Origin: Sporosarcina koreensis
Lineage (GTDB): Bacteria; Bacillota; Bacilli; Bacillales_A; Planococcaceae
Assembly: GCF_001531445.1 (NCBI RefSeq)
Contig: NZ_LQYA01000245.1
Coordinates: 22,672-72,461, forward strand
Reading direction: 5' to 3'
DNA: 49,790 nucleotides
Part shown: positions 42,362 to 48,857 of the stretch, piece by piece
Layout: each line of letters begins with the position of its first letter
How positions within the stretch are numbered: position 1 is the stretch's first letter
Program-made: the position numbers and the translations under genes
The notes under the pieces: model-generated
The model's input: the letters and a program-made list of their open reading frames with translations, nothing else
What the model was told of the DNA's origin: nothing
The model's database searches: none

Positions 42362-42440
42362 TGTTATAATAAAAATGTGCAAATTAACATTTATCATTTC
42401 ACTTCAGCCAATTGACGTTCCCGCGTCAGTCGGTTTTTTT
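42362..42440 (+). ncRNA. Short plus-strand promoter-terminator unit C
   Basis: Extended -10 TGTTATAAT (42362-42370), then a hairpin CCAATTGACG-TTCCCG-CGTCAGTCGG (42408-42433, two wobble pairs) and seven Ts. The RNA would be about 64 nt. It is antisense to the end of the 40-residue gene. A 56-codon plus frame begins at an ATG in the RNA but runs past the terminator. Confidence 0.6.
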
Positions 42441-42526
42441 ATTGTCGTTACATCAATACCGGCCTGCCTCATCTTTTCTACAAATGCTGCCAATTCTTTG
42501 CGTAACTGTTTTTCTTCCAGTCTCAT
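42404..42526 (-). CDS. 40-residue hypothetical protein
   Basis: The product is 40 residues (MRLEEKQLRKELAAFVEKMR ... IDVTTIKKPTDAGTSIG), a basic helix then a polar tail. The ATG overlaps the XRE gene stop by 4 bases, with GGAGGG upstream. Too short to assign. Coupling supports it being real. Confidence 0.55.
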   Translation of the reverse strand: MRLEEKQLRKELAAFVEKMRQAGIDVTTIKKPTDAGTSIG

Positions 42527-42813
42527 AACAACCCTCCTAATCTAATAAGACCGATTACTCCGTTGCCCATCGTCGATAGAATATTAGCCAAGATCGTCAT
42601 ACCCTCTATGCCAGCAATAAATGCAACGAGAACGTCTGACGAGTCAGTTGCCAATGCCCAACGTTGAAATAACGTCATCAGGGGCTCTCTTCTGTCGTTT
42701 TCGATACGTGATACATCCGCTTGTTCCATATGCAAAATGTCCGCCAACTCTTCCTGAGTCAACCCCTTGCGCATACGGCAAGCCCTTAAAATTGCACCAT
42801 ACGCCATTCTCAT
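42523..42813 (-). CDS. XRE-family regulator with hydrophobic tail
   Basis: I start this at the ATG at 42813 (MRMAYGAILRACRMRKGL), with AAGGGGGTG upstream, giving 96 residues. The HTH is at about 9-63 (RKGLTQEELADILHMEQADVSRIENDRREP). The last 35 residues are hydrophobic (VLVAFIAGIEGMTILANILS), possibly a membrane anchor or dimer helix. A perfect palindrome lies just upstream (42830-42846), so self-regulation is likely. Confidence 0.82.
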   Translation of the reverse strand: MRMAYGAILRACRMRKGLTQEELADILHMEQADVSRIENDRREPLMTLFQRWALATDSSDVLVAFIAGIEGMTILANILSTMGNGVIGLIRLGGLL

Positions 42814-42829
42814 TTCACCCCCTTCGCAA

Positions 42830-42846
42830 TATGTCAGATTGACATA
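42830..42846. promoter_or_regulatory. Palindromic operator candidate
   Basis: TATGTCA-GAT-TGACATA is a perfect 7-bp inverted repeat 17 bases upstream of the XRE gene start, a good size for an XRE dimer site. Confidence 0.6.
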
Positions 42847-42931
42847 CTCATTTAACGAGGGCTGTTGTACTCTATAGATGTAGACCTCCAAAACTCCGCA
42901 ACAACAACCACTTACAAAAACCTTTCACCTA

Positions 42932-42951
42932 GCCGGGGTCCCTCCCCCGGC
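42932..42951 (-). terminator. GC-rich hairpin between rha and the XRE gene
   Basis: GCCGGGG-TCCCTC-CCCCGGC, a perfect 7-bp GC stem in an AT-richer setting. The T-run (TTTTTG) on the minus strand comes about 12 bases later, so termination is uncertain. Confidence 0.45.
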
Positions 42952-42991
42952 CCACTTACGCCGCTCGCCGCGGTATCCACGCCTCCACGTA

Positions 42992-43632
42992 TCAAATCGC
43001 AGCTTGTAAGTCCTTCCGAAGAACGTCTTTATATGAAGCAACTCCGAATCTGTCCTTAATTTCACGGTACAACTCACTAAACAATCGCCGTTTTTCGCTT
43101 TCATCCTTAGTAAGAGAGTAAACCCTAGCCCCTACCGCCTTTTGCAACCTGCGTTGCATCCCATAATCTAGAGTCATTTGGTTATCGATCTTGTCTTCTA
43201 GCTGCTCGACCTTGCCTTTGATTTCCTCGACCTCTTGAGCCGTTTCCAATGTCAATTGCATTGACGCCATCAACTGCTCTTTTGGAGACAACACTTTCGG
43301 CGCGTCTTGCCCTTGAAGCGTCTTCTCCATTTCCTCGAACTTTGTTACATAAGTAGCTGTAAACAAAACTCCTTTTTACCGGTCATTTTGTTTGCTACCA
43401 TGTCGCACCCTTTTCGAGTAATCAGGAAGCTAGGTAATGTTCTGCCGGTTGAGTCTTCATAAGTGCTTTCAATGAAGAATTCACTGCGGGCGAAACCGCC
43501 CTGAGTAAGATATTGATGGTATGACCGGATACTTTTTAATAATGCGTTATGTTCACGTCCTACCATTTCCGCGACTTCCCTGCTATCCGTGACAAGTTGA
43601 CCATCCATCGAAATAACCTTGAGTTGATTCAT
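42992..43632 (-). pseudogene. Rha-family/ORF6C protein, frameshifted
   Basis: The N-terminal part (43632 to about 43372) is Rha: 'VISMDGQLVTDSREVAEMVGREHNALLKSIRSY' and 'LITRKGCDMVANKMTGKK'. The C-terminal part, in another frame, continues 'FTATYVTKFEEMEKTL' and ends with an ORF6C domain ('LFSELYREIKDRFGVASYKDVLRKDLQAAI'). One missing base near 43371-43377 (AAAAAGGAG on the minus strand) separates them. Restoring one G gives the expected 'GKKGVLFTA'. Rha/ORF6C proteins are phage regulators or antirepressors. It may be a true mutation, a sequencing error, or phase-variable. Confidence 0.82.
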
Positions 43633-43934
43633 CGCACTGCCTCCCGACTTCCAAAGTTGTAAACCAAATCGTAATTGCTACGGCTCTTAATCCATTCAAG
43701 CAATTGATCCGTGACAATCTTTGCATGTCCAAAATCATGAGTGACTGGAAAACCTTGAATCTTCGATGCCCGGTAAACAGTTGTATGACTGACTCCCAGC
43801 AGGTCCGCTGCATCTTGTAATGAAAGTAAGATTGGTAGTTGGCGTTCTCGCAATGCTTCGCCGACCGCCTTTCTTACTTCACTTCCAATGATTTCTTGCA
43901 GGTCCGCTGCGTTTACTAAAGTGACTTCTGACAT
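43629..43934 (-). CDS. Excisionase-like HTH protein
   Basis: The protein has 101 residues. A MerR/excisionase-type HTH lies at about 35-85 ('LLSLQDAADLLGVSHTTVYRASKIQGFPVTHDFGHAKIVTDQLLEWIKSR'). The N-terminal helix may dimerise. It overlaps the rha start by 4 bases. It may assist the integrase in excision or be an early regulator. Position by the cro-like gene fits either. Confidence 0.78.
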   Translation of the reverse strand: MSEVTLVNAADLQEIIGSEVRKAVGEALRERQLPILLSLQDAADLLGVSHTTVYRASKIQGFPVTHDFGHAKIVTDQLLEWIKSRSNYDLVYNFGSREAVR

Positions 43935-43958
43935 TTTGCCCCCTCCTTCGTTTTGCCT

Positions 43959-44075
43959 CTCACACCCATCAACAAGTGCCCGACATCTTGGCGTTACCTA
44001 TTGGCGCGGCTTACTATCCTAACTGATAAGTTGTGGCCTGCTCCGCTCGTTCGGATGCTTGTTGCTGGGTGTGAG
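43959..44075. repeat. Large inverted repeat between the cro-like and HTH genes
   Basis: CTCACACCCATCAACAAG (43959-43976) pairs 17 of 18 with CTTGTTGCTGGGTGTGAG (44058-44075). The 81-base loop has further pairing (ACTATC/GATAAGT). No coding frame of note. No T-run follows on either strand, so it is not a simple terminator. Candidate structured RNA or leader. Confidence 0.55.
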
Positions 44076-44085
44076 GATTCTAAAA

Positions 44086-44337
44086 TTAAACGACTTCTTT
44101 CTCGCTACCAAGATTCGATATAACGCATTCCGTTAGTTCGTTATTAAAAAAAACTTCTATTTCTATATCGAGTGCTTTCGCAAGAACCATAAGTCGTTCA
44201 ACGTCAATCTTAGTTTCCCCGTTTTCTAACCGACTATAGGTCATAGTTGTAACTTTCAAGCGTTTTGCTAAATGGGTTTGTGTTACCCCTTTTGCAAGTC
44301 TTATCTTTTTTAAATTGTTGTGGACCAAATTATTCAC
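44086..44337 (-). CDS. Cro-like XRE regulator
   Basis: The protein has 83 residues, HTH at about 8-60 ('LKKIRLAKGVTQTHLAKRLKVTTMTYSRLENGETKID'). It is the first gene of the leftward early transcript, divergent from the repressor. It likely binds the same operators and favours lytic growth. AGGTGAATA precedes the start. Confidence 0.86.
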   Translation of the reverse strand: MNNLVHNNLKKIRLAKGVTQTHLAKRLKVTTMTYSRLENGETKIDVERLMVLAKALDIEIEVFFNNELTECVISNLGSEKEVV

Positions 44338-44346
44338 CTCGCTAAC

Positions 44347-44361
44347 TAACGCTATCCGTTA
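44347..44361. promoter_or_regulatory. Repressor operator O1
   Basis: TAACGCTATCCGTTA: perfect 5-bp arms TAACG/CGTTA with a 5-base centre, just after the expected start of the leftward early transcript. Confidence 0.7.
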
Positions 44362-44367
44362 ATCAAT

Positions 44368-44396
44368 ACTATACTAACGTTTTTCGTTAATGTCAA
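44368..44396 (-). promoter_or_regulatory. Early leftward promoter with embedded operator O2
   Basis: Minus strand TTGACA (44396-44391), 17-base spacer, TATAGT (44373-44368). The spacer contains TAACGAAAAACGTTA (44389-44375), the second copy of the operator, so repressor binding would block RNA polymerase directly. Two more CGTTA half-sites lie at 44425 and 44446 toward the repressor gene. Confidence 0.82.
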
Positions 44397-44485
44397 CAGT
44401 TTATATTAAATAATTCTCAAATACCGTTAGTTATGTATCATAATCCGTTACTAATTGTTATATTCTATAAAAAGGAGGTTCACTT

Positions 44486-44842
44486 GTGAGTATAGGCAAA
44501 CGCATTAAACAGTTAAGAAAGAGCTCTCATTTAACACAAAAACAATTAGCGGATAAAGTGAACGTTTCGTCACAAGTGATATCTAACTGGGAAAGAGAAT
44601 ATACAGAACCGGGTTCAGATGACGTAAAAGCTTTATCACAAGTCTTTGATTGTTCGGCCGACTATATCTTAGAAGGAAAAGAAAAAACTGCTGCCGAAAT
44701 AGAGGAGGAAGAATTTCAAGCTTTTGCAAATGATCCGGAACTTCAGCGCTGGTATAAAGAGCTACCTAAGTCTGATGAAGAGGATTTGCGGAAGCTGCGT
44801 GATATGTGGGAAATTATGAGAAGTGATCGAAAGCAGAGGTGA
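44486..44842 (+). CDS. XRE repressor (ImmR/CI-like)
   Basis: The protein has 118 residues from a GTG with AAAGGAGGTTCACTT upstream. HTH at about 5-60 ('RIKQLRKSSHLTQKQLADKVNVSSQVISNWEREYTEP'). The C-terminal part is acidic and short, with no LexA-type peptidase. Such repressors are relieved by a partner metalloprotease, encoded three genes downstream. It holds the early promoter closed in the lysogen. Confidence 0.9.
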   Translation: MSIGKRIKQLRKSSHLTQKQLADKVNVSSQVISNWEREYTEPGSDDVKALSQVFDCSADYILEGKEKTAAEIEEEEFQAFANDPELQRWYKELPKSDEEDLRKLRDMWEIMRSDRKQR

Positions 44843-44850
44843 TTATCTAA

Positions 44851-45675
44851 ATGAATACCGTTGCATTTCTTTTATTGATCATTAGTATCGCGTCGTTGGT
44901 CGTCTTCTCAATTCTTTGGGTTGTAAAGGCGAGCATAAAAACTCCTTATTCAAAAAAGAGATATGCCATCTTTACGTCACTATCCCTTCTGGTTCTTGTT
45001 TCTTCTATAGTAATAAGAATTGCCAATCACGAACCCAGAGAGCGAATTTCGTTAGATCAATTTTCAGAACGAGGATCGCAGATAACCGGTTTAAAGACAA
45101 CGGAGCAAATTGAGAAAGATAAGCACTTAGAGAAACAAGATGAGGTAATCAACAAAGTAGAGACTCATAAACCAGAAAATAAAGCTCCCGAAAAAACAAA
45201 GACAACTCCTGGTGCTACAAATTCCACACCTGAGCAGAAAAAAGTCGAGGCAGCAATGCGTGAATTAAACATCGAAGATCAGGCAAAAGAAGTTGCTTAC
45301 AAGATTTTTAAGTTTGGGGATGACCCAATCAATGAAACCGTGCAAAACATTGAATTGGATAAAGATGATATGTCCCTCACTGTAGTAGTTAAAGGTAAGG
45401 ACGGTTGGAATGACACGTCAATCGGATATGGATTTTACGAGGATTCGACAGCGCTTTATAAGGAACTATCTAAAATAGAGAGTTTGCAAGAAGTGTGGAT
45501 TTCAATAACCTTTCCTATGCAAGACGTAAACGGAAATATATCAGACGATGAAGTAATGGGGACTTGGATGTCGAGGGAAACAATGAACAATATAAATTGG
45601 GATTCCTTTAGATCTGAAAATCTTTTGGATGTCGTAGACGGAAAAATGGTTTATCCGCAATTTGTGCAACGATAA
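44851..45675 (+). CDS. Membrane-anchored protein of the lysogeny module
   Basis: The protein has 274 residues. Two membrane segments (about 4-26 and 38-57), a Lys/Glu/Thr/Pro-rich linker (about 80-130) and a folded polar domain (about 130-274). It follows the repressor by 8 bases, so it is expressed in the lysogen. No family recognised. Likely extracellular or exposed domain. A superinfection-exclusion role fits location and topology but is inference. Confidence 0.72.
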   Translation: MNTVAFLLLIISIASLVVFSILWVVKASIKTPYSKKRYAIFTSLSLLVLVSSIVIRIANHEPRERISLDQFSERGSQITGLKTTEQIEKDKHLEKQDEVINKVETHKPENKAPEKTKTTPGATNSTPEQKKVEAAMRELNIEDQAKEVAYKIFKFGDDPINETVQNIELDKDDMSLTVVVKGKDGWNDTSIGYGFYEDSTALYKELSKIESLQEVWISITFPMQDVNGNISDDEVMGTWMSRETMNNINWDSFRSENLLDVVDGKMVYPQFVQR

Positions 45676-45690
45676 GGAGGTTTAAAACCA

Positions 45691-45882
45691 ATGACGATAA
45701 CCGTTATCATACTAGGTTCTCTATTAATTGTTGGTGGTTTTCTAGGTTTGATAATATCTGTTTTCATGTTCGGGGATATTGGAATAGCCGCAGCGATTGG
45801 ATCATTAAGCGGACTCTTCGCTGGCATTGGATTAGTTTTGTCCGGAATTAAAATTAGGAGTTTAGAAAACAAAATAAAGTGA
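45691..45882 (+). CDS. Small two-helix membrane protein
   Basis: The protein has 63 residues, almost wholly hydrophobic (ITVIILGSLLIVGGFLGLII; AAAIGSLSGLFAGIGLVL) with a charged tail. Strong AAGGAGG upstream. Likely a partner of the membrane protein before it. No family recognised. Confidence 0.7.
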   Translation: MTITVIILGSLLIVGGFLGLIISVFMFGDIGIAAAIGSLSGLFAGIGLVLSGIKIRSLENKIK

Positions 45883-45885
45883 CTT

Positions 45886-45908
45886 GCCCGTAGCGGGCTT
45901 TTCTTTTA
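45886..45908 (+). terminator. Terminator after the membrane pair
   Basis: GCCCG-TAG-CGGGC then TTTTCTTTT, 3 bases after the stop. It separates the repressor operon from the metalloprotease and integrase. Confidence 0.75.
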
Positions 45909-45948
45909 ACCACACAAAGAACATATGTTCCAAATTACAACTTAGAGG

Positions 45949-46461
45949 GTGATTATCATTTATGCGTACAGTCACTTGGAAGATTTCATCATCGACCAAT
46001 ATAAAAAAATCGGTATAAGACGTCCTGAACAATTAAAGTTAGGCGATGTTGCAAGACGATTGAATATCATTATTTACACATTCGGCTGGCCGAGTGAAGC
46101 TGTATACGCAAACGGCCGGCAGTACATCTACCTTAATCGATATTTGACACCTGAGCAGAAATGGCAAGAGTTTGCACATGAGCTTGGTCATATCCTCCGT
46201 CATGCTGGTCATCAAAGAAAACTGCATCCCATGTTTGTCGAGTTGCAAGAATGGGATGCCGACAATTTTATGTACCATTTTTGCGTGCCGACTTTTATGC
46301 TGCAGCGAATCCGGTTGCCGCCAGATCGGAAGATAGCCGCGCAAATGATCGCCAAAACATTCAATGTTGAACTGGGCTTTGCAGAATCACGATTGGATCG
46401 TTACTTAGGAAAATTGCACGCAACTGGATTTAAAGTTGCTGAAAAACAACTTTCACACTGA
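45949..46461 (+). CDS. ImmA/IrrE-family metalloprotease
   Basis: The protein has 170 residues. Zinc motif 'EFAHELGHILRH' (HExxH) is near residue 78, with a downstream acidic ligand in 'ELQEWDADNF'. It belongs to the ImmA family (ICEBs1, phi105), which cleaves the cognate XRE repressor on DNA damage. The start is odd: AGAGG abuts the GTG, and the best-spaced codon after it is ATT (45958). A TTG (45976) is also possible. Confidence 0.88.
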   Translation: MIIIYAYSHLEDFIIDQYKKIGIRRPEQLKLGDVARRLNIIIYTFGWPSEAVYANGRQYIYLNRYLTPEQKWQEFAHELGHILRHAGHQRKLHPMFVELQEWDADNFMYHFCVPTFMLQRIRLPPDRKIAAQMIAKTFNVELGFAESRLDRYLGKLHATGFKVAEKQLSH

Positions 46462-46469
46462 AAGGGGAA

Positions 46470-47630
46470 ATGAAAATGTACTGTCGAACATTGAGTAATG
46501 GTAAGTGGGTATGCACTGTGGATGCTACACCTAACCCATTAACAGGAGAGCGCCGGCAAATAACACGTCGGGGTGCCACAAAAAAGGAAGCAATGAGGCG
46601 CGCGCAATTAGCGGCTGATGAACTTTCAAAAGAACGTCAAACAGCCAAAAGGACGGTTAACGAGGTGTATGCCGAGTGGTTGGATGTGTACAAGGAAACA
46701 GTCAAAGCATCTTCAGTAAAAGCTAGAATGGTAGCTCTTAAACCGTTCGTGGACAAGCACGGCAAGCACTTGATAGCTAAACTTCAAATTAGTGATTTAC
46801 AAAAGTTTTTAATAGAGCGACGTGATACTGGTATATCACATCATCATATCGCCGGTACTCGAACCGCTTTGAATTTAATGTTTGATTTTGCTTTCAAAAA
46901 TGAATATATTGAAAAAAACATTGTGAAGGATACCGTCGCGCCGAAAGCTAACAAGAAATCACAATTACTTGTTAACGCAAAGAAAAAGTATCTGGAAAAA
47001 GATGAGATTCAAAGTTTCTTAACTGGTGTAAAGTCATCTGGCAGAAGGAATGCTTATCCAATAGCCCTCACAATGCTTTCTACGGGGTTACGCATTGGAG
47101 AGGTGTTAGCGCTCACTTGGAATGATATCGACCTAGAAAAGCATGTTTTAGTGGTGAATAAAACGTTATTTGAGAAGCCTGCTACCGAAGGTGGGTTTGA
47201 ATTTGCACCACCGAAAACGGAAGACTCCAATCGGACTGTATCTTTTAATGAAGAACTAACAAATGAGTTAAAGAAAATGAAAGTCCAATACAATAAAGAA
47301 AAGTTGACTGGTTTGCGCGACAAAAAATCAGAATGGTGCGATTTAGTGTTTACCGGCAAGAATCAACAACCAGTTCGAGCAACAACGATTAGTTTTGTTT
47401 TTAATAAGATATACAAGGCGTATGGCATCAAAGATGTGAATGGCACGCATATACTGCGACACACGCATATTACAATGCTTGTAGAAGCTGGTGTAGACTT
47501 GCCTGTTATTATGGAACGAGTCGGCCACTCAAATATTAATATCACTTTAGAGATTTACACACACGTCACGAAAAAGATGCAGCAGCAAAGTGATGATAAA
47601 ATCAATGAGTATTTCCGCCAATTTATCTAA
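46470..47630 (+). CDS. int: Tyrosine integrase
   Basis: The protein has 386 residues. An N-terminal arm-binding part (beta, 'RTLSNGKWVCTVDATPNP.TGERRQITRRGATKKEA') is followed by a SAM-like core-binding domain (about 60-150). The catalytic domain has Arg in 'STGLRIGEVLALTW', 'HILRHTHITML' and the nucleophile Tyr in 'HSNINITLEIYTHV'. The second ATG (46476) has better spacing from AAAGGGG. It lies next to the attachment site and carries out integration into comGC and excision. Confidence 0.94.
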   Translation: MKMYCRTLSNGKWVCTVDATPNPLTGERRQITRRGATKKEAMRRAQLAADELSKERQTAKRTVNEVYAEWLDVYKETVKASSVKARMVALKPFVDKHGKHLIAKLQISDLQKFLIERRDTGISHHHIAGTRTALNLMFDFAFKNEYIEKNIVKDTVAPKANKKSQLLVNAKKKYLEKDEIQSFLTGVKSSGRRNAYPIALTMLSTGLRIGEVLALTWNDIDLEKHVLVVNKTLFEKPATEGGFEFAPPKTEDSNRTVSFNEELTNELKKMKVQYNKEKLTGLRDKKSEWCDLVFTGKNQQPVRATTISFVFNKIYKAYGIKDVNGTHILRHTHITMLVEAGVDLPVIMERVGHSNINITLEIYTHVTKKMQQQSDDKINEYFRQFI

Positions 47631-47668
47631 AATGAAAATAAATGTGGTTTTTGTGTGATTTTCCGTTT

Positions 47669-47711
47669 GGCTCAATCAATCTTTAACCCATTTAAACACT
47701 GCGATTGAGCC
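47669..47711. terminator. Inverted repeat between integrase and comGC
   Basis: GGCTCAATC (47669-47677) and GATTGAGCC (47703-47711), with GTTTTCAGTTTT on the plus side. It may end integrase transcription, or be part of the attachment region. Confidence 0.5.
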
Positions 47712-47715
47712 GTTT

Positions 47716-47770
47716 TCAGTTTTGCACGTTTGAAATGATCATCATCTCTATCAGCGTGAACCCCTGTTCT
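47716..47770. other. Right attachment junction inside comGC
   Basis: comGC reading stops matching its family after the 'FTLIEMM' codons (about 47735) and ends at a phage-provided TGA at 47716. The crossover must be within this stretch. The exact core cannot be set without the left end, which is outside the window. Confidence 0.7.
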
Positions 47771-47787
47771 TCCTTGACTATTTTCAA
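47716..47787 (-). pseudogene. comGC: comGC, truncated by the prophage
   Basis: TTG start at 47787 with GGGGGAGGAAAGGG upstream. Only 23 codons remain (KIVKEEQGFTLIEMMIISNV...). The type IV pilin-like signature G-FTLIEMM, cleaved and methylated in ComGC, is present, but the hydrophobic helix and the rest of the major pseudopilin are lost. The rest presumably lies beyond the left end of the prophage. ComGC is needed for DNA uptake, so competence should be off in the lysogen. Confidence 0.85.
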
Positions 47788-47801
47788 CCCTTTCCTCCCC
47801 C

Positions 47802-48857
47802 TTATAAGTTGTCGAACGTACTGTAGACCGGCAACAGCAATGCCAAATAAGCCGCTAAAATACATACGGCCAGTATTGAGAACAAGACTGGCTGCAGCAG
47901 AGCAAGCCATCTTCCCATTTCCTCTTCGACCATGTCATGCAGATTTTCACTAAACAGCAGAAGCTCCTTTGCCAAGTGTCCCGTGTCAGAACCATGTCTC
48001 GCATATGCGCTCATTTCATTCCGCAGACCATCTGTCAGTTGGATAGCCACATCGAAATTTTCTCCATAAATGACATATCCTTTAATTGTCTTCGCAACTT
48101 CACTTAGAATCGGATCCACTTCTTGTTCCACCAACACTCCAAGTGCATCCTGCATGGATATGCCCGATTGAAGGAGGCCGCCTAGCTCACCTGAAAAGTC
48201 CCTCGTTTTCCATTTTGAAAATAATGAACCGACAAAAGGTATGGACATAAGAAAACGAATTTTTCGATGGGGCGGCAATCTTCGATAGACGGTGATTCCG
48301 ATACCCGCAATTATGACGAGGAGTAAACCGCCAACAATCAAGATATCAGGGATCCTGGAGACAATGACCGGCAAAAGGGATACGAAGCCGGAAGCCGTGT
48401 CATTCCTCGCTATCACCATCGTTTGCAAATTCGGAAGGAAATGACTTCTGAAAACGATCAAAAAGATAGCAAGGAAAGAGAATAGAACGAATGGATACAG
48501 CAGTACATTCCGCAGTCTCTTCTTTCTTTCCTCCGATTGCTTCATTCTTTCCGCAATTCCTTTCAATGCATCCACCAATTTCCCATCCACTTCCGCGATG
48601 ACGACCGGTAATAGGAAATTCGCGGAAAATCCAAGCATTCTTAGAATTTCTGTCACCCCAAGGCCTGCCTTCAATGCCTTTTCTGTCTGATCGAGCAAAT
48701 CACTGTAGTTTTTTGAATGGTAAGGCAATAACAATATCAATCCATCATTGAATGTGTAGCCCTCTTGCATAAGCATTGAAAGCTTTCTTAAAAATGCAGG
48801 GCGATTATCAATGGTTCGTACAACTCGCCTCAATAAGAGATTTCTTTTTTCAAACAT
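47802..48857 (-). CDS. comGB: ComGB, competence pseudopilus membrane protein
   Basis: The protein has 351 residues, PilC/GspF family: 'KLSMLMQEGYTFNDGLILLLPYH', then membrane segments near residues 115-137, 170-190 and 325-348 and a second repeat ('ELGGLLQSGISMQDALGVL'). It is the inner-membrane platform of the transformation pseudopilus. Overlaps comGA by 8 bases. It is intact. Host gene. Confidence 0.93.
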   Translation of the reverse strand: MFEKRNLLLRRVVRTIDNRPAFLRKLSMLMQEGYTFNDGLILLLPYHSKNYSDLLDQTEKALKAGLGVTEILRMLGFSANFLLPVVIAEVDGKLVDALKGIAERMKQSEERKKRLRNVLLYPFVLFSFLAIFLIVFRSHFLPNLQTMVIARNDTASGFVSLLPVIVSRIPDILIVGGLLLVIIAGIGITVYRRLPPHRKIRFLMSIPFVGSLFSKWKTRDFSGELGGLLQSGISMQDALGVLVEQEVDPILSEVAKTIKGYVIYGENFDVAIQLTDGLRNEMSAYARHGSDTGHLAKELLLFSENLHDMVEEEMGRWLALLQPVLFSILAVCILAAYLALLLPVYSTFDNL

